Shown: positions 20,801-35,000, counted from the stretch's first letter. The stretch: DNA of 42,451 nt from Elysia marginata (GCA_019649035.1 BMAT01007256.1:378507-420957); one strand, 5' to 3'. Notes: generated by a model not told the origin, from the sequence alone. A program made the numbers and translations.

Positions 20801-23229
20801 ACCTAACTAATCACACTCTAAATAATTATGACATAACTTTTCTTTAATCACTTTTAATTTTCATCGCAACAAAATTATTGTTATCCCAGCACATGTAATT
20901 CCAAACCCTGTCACGACTGGAGCAGACCAATGCTACTCGACACCTACCTCTCTGTCCCAACTGGAATCTTTCCGCCCTTACACACCTCCCGTATTCTACT
21001 CAAAGGGGTGGTCGGCATTGTTCAGAATGTTGAAAATTTTTTTTAAATTTCTTTTTTAAGAAATGATTATATAATTATTTATATAACTTTTTTTTACATA
21101 AAATGGTATGGTAATTTAATGTAAAACCAACATAAAAAACTGACTGCAACAGTTTTAGCTCTAACTATGTTTGCGTGTTTATGCTTATTAATCACATTAA
21201 AAAGCATCTGTCAAAGTTCTTATTTATGACGACAAAAAGCTTGCCTTACAAAGATGATATAAAACAGCCTGAGGCTAAACCATGAAGCTACTGTGATTAC
21301 GGTATCTAATTTTACCTGATGATATGAAAAACAGGCTAATTCAACACTGTTGTTTCGGTCGATGGATGATATTTTGTTTGTGATGCTAGTCAAATTAGCT
21401 TTTCTATATTTTGCAAAAAAAAACTTTGTACACGGACGCATTTCGAAATTTAAAAAAAAAGGTAGATAAAACGAGTTCTGTAGTTATCGCAGCCTTTCAA
21501 TTGGAATATTTCTTTCTCTTAACATTTTATGGTGAGGGCTTAGTTCTTTAAAAACAACCCGAACGACATTGTCACATCCTTATAACAAGGCATATTCTAT
21601 TTGAAATAACCTATTATTAATGGACTATGATTGTGTTTGCCCTTCCTGTCGAGTTATGTTGTTATGCATGTTGTTTGCGGTGCGAAATTGTTCAGAACGT
21701 TGCCTAGTCACGTGTGCTGTTCTGAATCAAGACTCATACTTCACGTCGTCTAAGTTAAAAATTCTCTTTCAATCTGTGCCAAAAGGAGTCCGCCATTGAA
21801 CCGCGTTAATCATGCAGTTGTCTAGTTCACAAAAAGACGCGCTGCCTTTTCTTGTCGGCGATTTCGTCGCACAAAACTTAAAAAGTGAAAATAATATAAT
21901 GCTGTGAAAACCAAATTTTTTCGCGGTCGTTTCAGCTGAAAAATTGGTACAGTGCCGATCCTAAACTTGTAAACTAAAATGATGAAATTGAGGCATCAAA
22001 TAGATCAGATTGAATAAAAATAGTAACGTTATACATAGTATCATATTTTTATAAGGACGTTTGTCTGTGTTCGTAATAATAAAGACCATGATGCTTTTAA
22101 AAAATCTGACATACCGGTATGAACAATAGTAAGATCATTAACTATAGTTTAGGTGTACTATATAGAAATACAACAATATATATACAGCATAGTCACCAGC
22201 TAAAGGAAACACGAAACAAGAATGAATTATGTACTTCTAAACATGGGAATCGGCAACCTAACTGATGTAGCATGAAAAAGTTAAATATCACAGCTAGTCC
22301 CAATGATAGAGATGTTTTTACTTTTATAAGACGTTGATATTTTGGACAAGTTTTTTTTTCAAAGCGCCCCCCCCTTCCCGAGTTAAACATAAACATGTCG
22401 CCTTCCCACTCATTGGGATAGGTATTGAAAGGCTTTAAGATGTTCTCCCTCATCTGAAAGTTAGGGAATAAGTTCAAAACATAGAATTTTGTGTTATACC
22501 ATGATATGATTTTTTTTTAATAATGAAATCTAATGAGTAAATGGGTTAACATTGGCAACATGTCAGATTCATAACATAATAAATAGTAGTAGAAAAAATA
22601 TACAACAGTCATGTATGAATGCATGTGAATCATAGATATATATTCAGAATGTTATAAGATATCCCTTTCAAGTCAACCTAGCCAACCAGTTTGGCTAAGA
22701 ACGTTGGCCACATACCGAAAGAAAAATCACAGCAGAATACAAGCAGCAGAACTGTTCATCTTGGTCGAACACCTTATCTTATTGTAGGCTCCATAATTAT
22801 GATGATCTACTTGTGGCTTTTTACAAGTCGACAGTAACAGAAAGAAGAGGCTGCAGAAGCTTAATCAAATGAACTTAAAGCATTCTGCAATCCTCTTTAA
22901 TCTCAATCTAGTGTCGAAGTTTCTAATATATAATTCATTTCATTGTTGTTTTTTTTTCATTCATATATTCGCTGATCTGCCAATTTTTCCCGTTTGATTT
23001 TCTCTTTTTATTATTTTTTATAAGATGTTAAAATTATTTAAGAAGAATCAATGCGTTAAAAAATAGTAATGGTATTTTGTTTTCACTCTAGCGGTGTTGG
23101 GACATTTAGGTTGTTTAAAAAGTTTTATTTTAACTAGGATTAGAAGACTTACGTTATGGCACACCAAAAAAAAGTTTTAAAATTAAAAAAATCATACAAC
23201 ATATTTCCTCTCCCTATAATAATTTTCTG

Positions 23230-23244
23230 CCCCCCCCCCCCCCC
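23230..23244. repeat. Homopolymer of 15 C
   Basis: The C run is followed by T-rich DNA and, about 50 bp later, by a G-rich stretch (GGGGAGGAGGGGGG). The two could pair on one strand. Confidence 0.9.
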
Positions 23245-25414
23245 TCATTTTTTTTCTTTTAATTTTTTGCATTTTTTTTTGTCTTCTTTTTTAAGGGGAG
23301 GAGGGGGGTTACGAACGAAACATTAGCGTAAAAATCTTGAGACTTTTTTGTGGTGCAGATGTCTTAATAGTCATGAAAATCTGATTTTCGACATTCATAT
23401 TGTCACGAGAGGATTTACCAATCAAAATATCAATGTTTAAATTCAGTAAAACATTTGTGAGGCGTCCAGGGTTAATTTGTCTGAAGTCAAATTTTGACGT
23501 ATTGTATTATTAATAATTCTCAAGGCTGTATTCTAAGTCCTAGATTAGGTTGAAAAAGTTATAGGTTGTTTTTATCTTGATTTATTTCATTTTAAAGGCG
23601 GTAAAAATAGTTGGTTCTACAGCAAATGATCACATTTCAAGGAGTCTCTAATTCTAAACCATCCTGTGCGATATGATTCGCCCCGATCGCCTCACGAATG
23701 CTGGGATGTCTGAATACTGTTAACTACGACTGAAAAGGGACCGGGCTTATTTAAAACACCCTCATATTTTTTTTCCTTTTTTTAATTTTTGTCATTGTTT
23801 TTTTTTTTCAAAATGTGGTCATATTATATATTATTTAACATGTGTAACGTTAAGAGATAAAAAAAATACTAAACGGTTTTCAAGCAAGTTTGAAAAAAAA
23901 TATATACAAAATTATACCAGTCATAAGTGCATGGTCGTATCGATATGACAGAGGGTAAAAATACATCAGTATACAATTAAGAATATTCATAATACAAAAC
24001 TCTTTTAAGAATACTCGTTAATGAAGTCAATTAAATTTGTATTTACTTGTATTGTCATCACTAACAAGTATAAAAGGGAGACTTTTAAAGAGCAACATGA
24101 TTTACCTAAATCATAGATAATCCATTAAAAAAGTTAATGTCTCTGACATCAAAAACATTTAAGGAGAGACGTTTTCTAAGATCAACATGTACATATTTAC
24201 AATTTATTCTGTTTATGACGAATTTCTCAAGAGACCAGGTATCGTAGGGTTTTATTCTTTGTCGCCTCGAAAACGTGTTTCATGTCGAAATGGGAAGCAA
24301 ATTCGATATTGTGCAATCTGATAAAGTAAACACGATAATTTAGGCTGGCAAGCTGACAGGGTTCATTTAATAGGTTGTCAAGAATTTCCGATCCAATTTT
24401 TGTCTGCACTTAGAATGAGACGAAAGTCAATTTCGATGCGCAGAAAGGGTGTATTTTTGTAATCAAAAGCGACAGCAGATTCAAATTTTTTGTTTAACAT
24501 GTCTGCCAGCTTCTTTACATTTTAAAGCTGTTTGGTTGCAACACCTATAAATCTGTTGATTTTGTGAGGTATTTTTTCTCAATTAATTCGTTCAATTTCA
24601 CATACTGCAGGATTGTAAACATAATTGCAGTCAATCTGTATTGGTCCATCAGTAAGCCGTCAGCTCATCCGATTTTCTTCATTGCAAAATTTTTGATCCT
24701 ATTTCACTTAGTGCACTTAAATCTTTCTTTGTTCATGGGGGTTTTTACGCTCTGTGCTATGATTTCATAATCGGGATTGCCAATAGATCTAACAGTGGGG
24801 GCAATACTTTTAATGCTGAAACATTAGCGGTTCTTTACAAATAGTCAGAATGCTATGAGCTATAGCAGAGTCTTATCTTCTCTCATAGTTTAATTATATT
24901 GATGTGCTTCTCTATCTGTTTGATAAATTTGGAATTATAATCGTCTTTCTTTTATCTCAATCTTTACTTCTAATCATTACAATGTTTTTTCTCAAAATGT
25001 TCAGTTGTATTTTTGTTGTCAGTGCGTTCCTGCATACTTTTCTCTTTCTCCATACAAATCATTAAATCATTCAAAGAAAGTGTTGATAAAAACTAATAAT
25101 CATGAGAAGTTTGGTAAAACTATTCAAACCTGCATTATTTGCTGGCCATTTAATATTCTCGCTAATAATTATTTCAAAATTTGAAAAAGCTTTAATAAAC
25201 GAGATTGACTTGTGATTTAGTAAATCGAAATTGTTTCCATCTCAGCGGGTCTTGGCTATTCCTCCAAAGGATCCTTAATTCGACTGATGAATCACACCCT
25301 GGTTATAACAGTCAAAACATTTCACTGAATAGCTCTTATCAATATATCACATTATTTCTTTGCTTGGCTTATATGAGTAAAAGTATAGTTATTCCTCAAA
25401 ACTTGATGTACACG

Positions 25415-25690
25415 TTATGATTGGGTCTGTGCAATTAAGAATTTCACTGTTTCCAGTCTTTTCATGTCCTGTAAGTCTCGTATTGAGAAATTCACATTGT
25501 TGTCTGTACTCTGCGACGAGAGCTGATTGTCAGTGTGAAGACGTGAAGAGTTCCTCTCGGGGTCAAAGTGTGGGATAGTTATTGAATTCTTTGTGTTTGA
25601 AGCACGAACTGCATTCTCTTCTTTTACATTTTGGCAAGAATACTTCTTTCTGCTATCTGTGGCGATTCTTTCTACGCGCCTCTGAAATAA
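25415..25690 (-). CDS. Candidate alternative C-terminal exon (uncertain)
   Basis: A minus-strand frame stays open for about 90 codons behind a strong acceptor (polypyrimidine tract ending TTTATTTCAG at about 25691) and ends in a stop near 25415. The protein is polar, with basic RRVERIATDSRKK near the start and Ser/Asn-rich sequence after, like a receptor tail. It lies just beyond the receptor stop codon. The open frame, however, needs a phase 0 entry. The donor at 27822 is phase 1, and joining directly to this acceptor gives only nine codons (KARRKNRHR) before a stop. So it would need another exon between, or it is not coding. Confidence 0.25.
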   Translation of the reverse strand, partial: LFQRRVERIATDSRKKYSCQNVKEENAVRASNTKNSITIPHFDPERNSSRLHTDNQLSSQSTDNNVNFSIRDLQDMKRLETVKFLIAQTQS

Positions 25691-25970
25691 AAGGCAATCT
25701 ACCATTATGTAATCAATAAAATGCTCATCTCTATACTTACAGGCTAAAACATTTTTCGTTCAATCTTACACAATATAGAATGCATTTGAGCGATTGAAAA
25801 ATGACAGTAGTCGACGTTTCTCATTGGACGCCTGATTTTCACAGGGCCTTTCGACGCTGGGCTCAGATTTGATAGACTTCCTACGTCAAAGATCTATGTT
25901 TTGTCTTCTAACAGTTCTAGAAAAAAATTTTCTTGTGTATGTTTGAATAGCCGAGTTTTCCTTGGCTATT

Positions 25971-26065
25971 TCAATTGTTCAAGTTGTTGACACCATTGTT
26001 GTCCTTGAGTGGCTGCATTTCCATCACGTGCAGGTGTGTCTCGGGCCCGTGCGATGGGTTGTGAT
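25971..26065 (-). CDS. GPCR exon J: C-terminal end with stop codon
   Basis: The acceptor is CCACAACCAG. The phase 1 entry makes Asn from A plus AT, and 30 codons follow (HNPSHGPETHLHVMEMQPLK, then DNNGVNNLNN) before TGA at 25973-25971. The only support is the phase fit, the acceptor and an open frame with non-random, Asn- and His-rich composition. It is less certain than the membrane exons. Confidence 0.7.
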
Positions 26066-29000
26066 CTGGTTGTGGAAAAGTGTGTGCAATGAAAAAACTA
26101 AATACTAAAAAGAAAAACTCACGGTGGTGCAGCTTAAAGAAACGTGATGGCAAGGTCGGTTAATGATACTTTACTGACTTCAAAGATAATTGTCCTCAGT
26201 CAACTAGCATGAGGCGTTACAGTAGGGATCGAAAGAAAGGCAGACGTCACTCGTCATATAGAAACTTAAATTTTATTTGTATATCAAAGAAAAATTGGGA
26301 TAAAGTGCAATATGAAATGCAACTTTTTTCTAAGTCAATTTCACACCTTTACGTTGACATTAAGTGATTAACTCGCTGCGTGTACTAATTTGTTATGTGT
26401 GTGTGGTTGAACGTTTCTCTGTGTCTAAGAAGGATGTTGTGAATTAGTAGAAGCTTATCCTACGACTAAAACAGTAGGAGGATAATGATAGTAGTCTTTA
26501 CGCTATGGGATTTACTCTTAAGCAAAACCAGCCCCTTCGCTTTTCTACGTCACCCATAACAATAAACATTAAAATATCTACAAATGCATTAACAGCAGTT
26601 TCTGCAGAGGTACAAAAATTGGCAACTAGCTTCTCGAGTATTTTCCCTGTTGTAGTTTTATCATTCTGCACTGTTTCTAAATGAGAGACTCTTGACTCCG
26701 TCGCCCTTGGTCTGTATTAAACAGTCGAAAATACCTAGAAATTTCTAGTCCACATCATATAAGAGCTTGTTAAGCAGAACCAACTTCAAAGGAAAAAACA
26801 AACGTCGTTAAGCCATTAACTACTTATTTAATCGGATTAGTCTTGGGCTTTCTATTTTAGTGAGTCTAGGCTGTATGAAAGTATAAAGCGGTAAAACAAC
26901 ACGAGAAGATTAGTTAAGAGTATTCAGCGGTGTAGAAGTTACAAGAGTTATTCTAGGATATCTGGGGACTTTCGTCATCGCACTTGATCTGATGAATCAA
27001 ACTGGACCGCCGACGAACAAAAAAAGGTAAACAAATCTCTTGGGGTCATGTGATCTAATCTATAATATTCAATATTGTTAGGAATTACAAAAATACGACA
27101 AATAGGCGTTCTGTCAAAAAAAGGTTGTCGCTCTTCTCAAAAACGTTAAACGAAGTGGCTGGGTGTGTGTCGTGGGTGAGAGTAGCGTCTGAAAGTGACT
27201 TTACACGTTTCTGAAACGGCGCGCCTAATAAAAATGGAAAACAGAACCTTTGTTTGGGAATATCGATATGTCCTGGGTGAGATAAAGGTTTCAGCCATAA
27301 AACGGACAGTAGTAATGTGCTTTGGAATTCGTCAGTCAAACTCAGTTGTTTCCATTTGGCCATACATCAGTTCATTGCTAACACCTCTCGACACATTTTT
27401 GTCACGTTTATTGTTATTGGTCATATAATTGTCCCAAAAAGGTAGTGATTTGAGTTTTTGTATCATATAGGTACATGTATGTTTATGTTGTACTCTTTCA
27501 AAAAAAGAAATATTTCTCCAGACAAAATGTAGCGGTTATAAAAAAAACACTTTGTTTAGGCCTACTTCGGTCAACGACAATACCTCCAATTTTCACAATT
27601 TGTTTATAGTCTCTATGCAGCCAACTTATACAATTCATGCTTTATATTTTAAGTTGGAGCGAACAATTTCAACCTTTTCTTTGTTATCGACTTTATGAAA
27701 TATTCTTTCAAAAATGTTTTAATGAATCAGTTCTAAAAATATAGGTAAAGAAACATAGCAAGGGGGTCTCTCAAAATGTATGGATATCAGCAAGCAATAT
27801 TGTTTTGTGGGATATACTTACTCGAAACAAACATTGTCATAGAAGTCCGAGAACTTCGCCGCCTCATGTAGCTTTGGCCATTCATGTTTCGAGAATCCTT
27901 GAATCGGTTCCAACGTTTTTTGAGCGCTCTTTGAACCTTAGAAAATATAACATCATGGTCTATGTACCGATCAGAACCTGGAAGTGATTCCACTGGAGTT
28001 TTTAAACTAAGAGAAACAATCGAGCGTCATAGAATTTGGTAATAAGCCTACGAAATCCGCTTCAACTTAGCTATGTCTAACAGACTTTATCCTCACATAA
28101 TTGGAGAATAAAATTATACTGGTGTTACCATCTTCCTTAAGGTTTTTCTTTACACCATGACTCATAATTTTGAATATCTGCAACCGATAAAGTAGCCATA
28201 GGTAGAAAGCGTCTTGCTTTTTTGATTGTTTAATATTAAGTTATTGTTGTATTTCATTTGAAGTCAATACAAAGATACAACTAGAAAATGTGTTTTTTCA
28301 GAACTTGTAAACTTGGCACATCAATACAAGTGTTGTAAATACGTTAAAAACAATGACTTTGTTTTAGTTTTTAGGTTTCTATCTTCCCCAACCAAAATTC
28401 ACTGCACTGCTAAACGATAAATAATTAGTAATCTTAAAAATTGTACCTTTGTGTGATATTAGCCCTAAACGTGGTTCAACACGACTTTCAAGGCCAAACT
28501 ACAGTCATAAAATCCTTTATCTATTGCTGGGGTGGTTGTTTAACATGGTTCAACAATAAAAAATTTCAGTCAATTTTTTTTAAACGTTTTCAAATCTTTC
28601 AAAAAAATCTTTCAAAACGAATAATTTCCCATCAATTTTGTGAGAGCTGTACACATATTGGTTGAAAGTTTTGTTTCATTCCGATTGCGACTACAATCGT
28701 CTTACCTCTGCATTCATGACACAGTAGAGGAGAGAGACAAAGATGCCCTGCAAAAAAGAGCAACGCATAAGGATTATCTATCAAAGATAATAGGAAAATA
28801 TAGGCCTAGTTGGTTTTTTTCACTGACGTAAATTTGAATCGTAACTTGTTATGTTTTTGTAAAATTTTGTAAATAGTTCACGTTTGTCCTCATACCTATA
28901 TAATTATAATTTCAAAAGTCTCGTGTTCAACTGGTTCCAACAACAGTATTATTATCAGCAATATTATAGTTACCAATATTTAAATGCTAATAAAACTGAG

Positions 29001-32000
29001 ATCTTTCTTCTTTCGAGTAAAAAAGAAAATTTTTGGGAATTGACACTGCTAAAACTTAATAGTTTCATTGAAAATTATGAGACGCAATGGAGCACGTAGG
29101 GTATCTTACGCTTGAGGAACTTGATAAGATTTTACTTTTGGTAATTAAATTACATGTATCTTAATTTTAGTTTAACCATAGTAGAGTCTGTTAAGGGATT
29201 TTTAGTCCCCCAGGAATGGAATGGAACTCATTATCCAAACTTCGAATTATTGGTTTTATATTACAAGATAGGGGTAAAACCGGTATTCTCAATAAAATGA
29301 ACATGTAGGTCGAATTAAACAAATCTTGAACTATTCAGTTCCGAGCGATTTGGACTCGATCGTATACAAGGAGCAGTATCGAGTAAGTTACCTGCAGCGG
29401 AGGTAGGATGGCGTTGACGTATCTGTAGACGATCTTTAACTCCTTGTGCTTGGGTCGGTAGAAGAAAATGAGGTTGATGATGCCCAGAAGAAACACCAGC
29501 AACACAGTAGACTTGATCGTACGGCTGGGGCACCATGAAAAAGCAGATAGAAAAAAAGAAATTAGAGTTTTACTTACTAGAATGCTCTGAAAGTTTTACA
29601 AGGGTTCTTTGACAGGCCATTACTAACCGAATCATCTTCTGGACTCAAGGCAACCACATGTAAAAGCACATCTCTCAAGCATACGGTATTGAAATTGTTT
29701 TCAATGAATTCAGCTGGGCAATCCGTTACTACCTGAGTGAGCTAAGGAAAAGTGTGTTAAAAGCCTCTCCGAATGATTATTTGCCAACATGCCAAGACAG
29801 GGCTCGAACCCCAGACCTCTCGGTTCTAGAGCCGAATGTCTACCACTAGACCATAACGGGGTCCAGCTATGGAAAACAAGAAGAGCGAACCGAGGGCGGG
29901 AGAAGCCTCGGTCGACCGAAGATTTTCGAGTTGTTTGATATTCCTTTCCCATGGAATGAGACAGAAAAAAATGACTTAAAGTTTTAGAGTAGTAAACGGG
30001 AAAAGGCATTCCCGGGTTGATAAACTTCTATATTGCAGTGATGTATTATAAACCTTGAAAGACAACCCAATCGTAATGTATATGCGGAAATCTTTGACGA
30101 TTTGACGTTAATATCTTGTGCAAACCGGTACTAGATTATGGTTGACAAAAACTTTTAATTATATTACAGTACCAAGTGCAGCTAATGGAAGCACCTTTGC
30201 TAAAGAGCGCTACGGTAATGTGTAGGAATACTTATCATAAATGAACGAAATTTCTATTCCTCAAACTTAAATATTCAGTTTCTAAAAAGAAGGTTTAGTA
30301 ATTAAGATTCTGTATTGAATTACAGTCAAGAAACATATGAACATGAATATCAATAAATATCGTCTTTATATAAATATTTAAAACAGTGCGTAAAGCGATG
30401 GGAAAATTAAGTTATGCAAAGGGTTGTGTTGATTTTGAAGATCAATATGTATAAGGTGACCACAAACACGTTTAGAGAACATGAATAACAACAAAAAGGA
30501 AAATGGCCAGGAACCAGCCAAACGCTGATTTTCTGATTTTCCATGCGCCTTTAGTTCCTAGCCTGTGAAGACGAGATCTTCGACGGGTAATTCTCACCAT
30601 CTGGACCTTAAGTTTTATATTTATGTTAGGCTAAAATAATGGAGATCTAAGGGATAACTGATAGTTTTACTTTGCTTACCATATTTTACTTCGCTCGTTG
30701 GTGTGACCGGAACAGAGTTTGGCGATCACAATGCGCACCAGGTTCATCAAAATCAGTAGATTTATCTGTTCAAAACAGAGGGCAACGAATTATACAAATC
30801 TAAAAACTCTAACCAATCGCTAAAGTTTAAATCATCAAAACGAGATTTTAAAAAAATCGACTCGATTTTTAGAGAAAAAAAAACTCATGCAGTTTCTTAT
30901 TTTCCAGGATTCGTTATTGCCTAGATCAGCACGTTTAAAATGTAATGGTCCAAATGAAGTATTGGTGGGATGTCATTAAGTTGTGGTATTGACTAATATG
31001 AGTGGAAGTGTCATTAAGGGATACATACAAAGGACTGTATGCCTTTAATCTACATAAATAAATCACATAGTACCTGTCAATTTGACCATTACCATATTTA
31101 AACCTTTTTACTCCAATTTTTTTAAAAGAGTAATATGTAGGATTATTATGTAAATCTTTTATTTAGTCTATTGCTTATAACCTGTAAATTTCTTGCTCTC
31201 CGCACTATAATTATACTGACCCGATTATGGTTTATCAAGACTACTATCTTCTCAAAGTGTTGTAAGTTATGCCAAGGGTTGGCGACAGGAATAGCATACT
31301 TAATATGGTCAAAATAGAATTAAATTTCTTTCTAATGTTTTTAACTGTAATATAGTATTCAATTGTTTTCACATCAGCATGGAGGTCCTGAATGTCAACC
31401 TAAGGTTAAAACCCATATAAGTGTATTTATTTATTTTTATTTGAAGGAGCGAACCAAAACGTGCGAGACTAGTAGTTGTAGTGAAAGGTACTGATAGTAG
31501 TGGTGGTAAGGATGATTGTGGAAGGTTAAGGAGTGGTGGTACAATTATCATAATTACAAATATGAAGACACGATTATCATTATTGTTATTATTATTATTA
31601 TTAATAAATAAGATTAAAAAAGAAGATATAGATCACAGGAAACACTTATCAAACGTAGCCCTCATTAAACTATCTAACATATGGAACAGACCAGACAAAG
31701 TAAAACAAAAAACAAGGATTAAACTGTACAACTCTTTAGTCAAGTCCATACTACTTTATAACTGCGGTACATGGGCTCTAACAACAACAGATGAAAAGTG
31801 ACTTGACTCATTTCACCGTAGACAATTACGAAGAATCCTAGAAATCCACTAAAATTACAAATCAGTCACTGTACAAAAAGTGCTCAGAAACCCCCTTTCT
31901 CCCTCCAAATTTTTGAACTAAGGTGGAGACTCTTTGGACACATTCTAAGGCGAGATAACTCTNNNNNNNNNNNNNNNNNNNNNNNNNNNNNNNNNNNNNN

Positions 32001-35000
32001 NNNNNNNNNNNNNNNNNNNNNNNNNNNNNNNNNNNNNNNNNNNNNNNNNNNNNNNNNNNNNNNNNNNNNNNNNNNNNNNNNNNNNNNNNNNNNNNNNNNN
32101 NNNNNNNNNNNNNNNNNNNNNNNNNNNNNNNNNNNNNNNNNNNNNNNNNNNNNNNNNNNNNNNNNNNNNNNNNNNNNNNNNNNNNNNNNNNNNNNNNNNN
32201 NNNNNNNNNNNNNNNNNNNNNNNNNNNNNNNNNNNNNNNNNNNNNNNNNNNNNNNNNNNNNNNNNNNNNNNNNNNNNNNNNNNNNNNATTATTATTATTA
32301 TTATAGTTATTATTATTATATTTATTTTTTTATTATTATTGTTGTTGTTGTTAATTCATTGGGTTTTTTTTTATTCCATGTAATTATTATTGCTCTTTAA
32401 CTTAGGATCTTGTTTATAAGCAATAGACACCAAGTTCTAAGGAAGCCATGAAAGAGATTTGTTTGAACGTCTCTTCTTCGGTGAGCCGCAGGTCTTTGAG
32501 TAATCAGTTAAGTTGATTTTGTATCGAGGTAACACTCCCCTGGAGCGAGCAACATTACTCACCAACAGTGCCAGCATGATGGGCACGTATATAATGAGGA
32601 TGTAGGCCGTGCCGGAGTTGTCTGCCCAGCATTTCGTGTCGTGATTCACCTGCATCACAATGGCCCACGACAACGTCACTAAGAAGGGAATAACTGTAGA
32701 ACAAGATAGGCATCACAAATTTAGACAATAAGAAATGATTGCAGGACTGGAGAACAGGATTAAACTAACGGAATTCGAAGATATACTATGGTCGTGCTTA
32801 ATTGTAAAAAAAAAAATAATTGACAATCGAGAATGAGATTTCAAGAGATAACTTGGGTAGCCGGCCTTGACAGAAAGTCAACCAAACCGTAAATGTGTTT
32901 TTCCTCTGGTTTTAGTATTTTGTTAATTTTCATACCAGTGAGCTGTGCTTTGAGCTTATTAACTTATCATTATCGACTCTCAAAGGTACTTACTCTTTTA
33001 AGTCGAACACTTCGTCAGCCAAAACAATATCCTTCGTTTGTTGGCTTTTTTTAAAGACTGAATTCTCTAAATTAAGTTTATAGCTTGATGAGTCTATAAT
33101 AGGTGCTACCATGTAACATTTCCTCTTGTAAAAGCCTGTTGCCTACATGGGTGGGGGAGATAAGGGGATCGCCATCAATGACTGATTGCGGTTATATAAG
33201 CAAGCCGGTACATCGTCTCAAGGATATTGTTTGACGAATTATAAAGAACTCTCACCAATTCTATTTTAATTTTTTTCAAAGCTATCTCCATCATGTTTGT
33301 TGACATTGCAGTTGCAGCAAAGGCTCTCTTTAAGCAATTTTAGTGACAAATGAAAAGTCCGTTTCAAGGGCAAAAAAGCCTCATTTTCATTTTCTTTATG
33401 TTTTCTGTATTTTGCATATAGGTCTTAGAATTCATCAATTGATCTTACTATCAGCGAGATGCACGTTTTCAAATCATACACACTGTATCTAACGATTTCT
33501 CTTCTTTTTTTCTTAGGGTCTAATACTGATTTTATGTATTGAGCTTTTTTTTATCAATATCGCATCTTGTAATTCATGGTCTATAGTTGCAAATAATAGG
33601 CGGTTTTTATAAATTAATTAAATAATTGTAGCAGTTTTGTACATACGCAAGTGTACAAAATTTTTTTAAATGAACACAGCGAATAAAATCAATAGCATAG
33701 ATAAAGAAGAGAAAGCTCAGATTACCACATAAGTAATATTGTAAAAGATTGTAGCTCATATAAATTGAAAACATGTTTGCAAAAAAAATTAAAACATTTG
33801 CATTAAAACTTAGCTTTTTTTAATTGGTAAAGACTAAAGTAATTACACAATAAATTGTAAGCCCAACTGAAGAACAAGTGCTCTGTTGACAATAACATCA
33901 TATCGAGACATGTAGAACACGAACTTGCCGACAATAACTCTTGTTTTCCGGCTGCTTTTGTTTCCGGCAATATGTAAAAAGAGAATAGAGGCGAGATAGA
34001 TTGAGAAAAAGATGGAGAGAGAGGGGGGTTAAGTCTGGTATTTTTGTTCAGCTTAAGTCAGCAATCATCCTAAATTCTCGTAGATGTAGATTTATTATTC
34101 TAAAACGTTTTCGATTCTATTACATTTTAGAATGTGTTTGAAGGAAACGAAAAGCTTTCTACTTCATCGAAATGTAAAGTCTTCAGAAAAAAGCTGGGTA
34201 TGATATTTGTATCACGCAATGAATTCGTTATTTACAATGATTTTCACAGTCATGATTTGGTACTTAAAGCAAAAGTCCGTTAGAAAAATCACCGTCCGCT
34301 ATGACGTTGCCTTTTAACCAAAGCTAGCGATCACTCGTTTTGTCTTGGATATTCCCTAGTCTATCGGTTTTGTCACGTAGGGATGATCAAAGGATTTGGT
34401 TGTCTGAAAATCATATACCCAGACCCTTTTACGCTGCGATCACAGCAAAACATAAAATCCCCGCGATGTCTGGGAGAAGCCCTTAAGTCAGGATACTCTG
34501 GTTGGCTAGACATCACTGCCAAATCCGAGAACCAAATAAAAGCCCCGCAAGCAAGAAATCTCCCTCTGACCGATAGCACAGAATAAACTGTTTGACATTA
34601 GAATAGTAAGCACAATGTTTACTCCGATAATAATTTACTTCGCTAAATTTTAAATCTTCCTCTTGCTCTTAAAACCATTTGATAGACTATTATAAATAGA
34701 CAAAATGGCTGCATTATGTTAATGAATCGATTATTTATATAAGTAACCACTTAAGCTTTCAATCTCAGTTTTGAACTTCATATTTTTATACTTTTGAAAA
34801 AACGGCATATAACCATTCTTAATGTTTCTAGAGAGTCTAACCTCTCCGAGCAAATGAAAGGTATTTTGGTATTTACTAAGGTGGCGCTGATGAAACAAGT
34901 AGTCGTAATAATCCCTAGTGTAGCCAGTAATATCCTGTACTCTAGGCCTAAGTATCGAAAGTAAAACGTGAACTTTCTAAGGTTTTCTTGGTAGTACTCT

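Larger units (their letters stand above)
19200..25400. other. Long AT-rich region without recognised genes
   Basis: No coding exon, tRNA, rRNA or element body was recognised on either strand. Low-complexity tracts include the AT repeats at 20731-20800, a run of 15 C at 23230-23244 and a G-rich stretch at about 23294-23308. The remaining open frames are short, AT-driven and without motifs. Part of it would be the 3' flank of the GPCR gene, whose stop codon is at 25971. No convincing polyadenylation signal was singled out. Confidence 0.5.

Noticed and set aside
29315..29536. 73-codon minus-strand frame over the TM6 exon
   Set aside because: It is out of register; the adjacent frame gives a clear TM6/TM7 sequence with splice borders.
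29797..29872. Possible tRNA gene on the minus strand
   Set aside because: The acceptor ends do not pair and the anticodon loop has eight bases; it is a SINE head.
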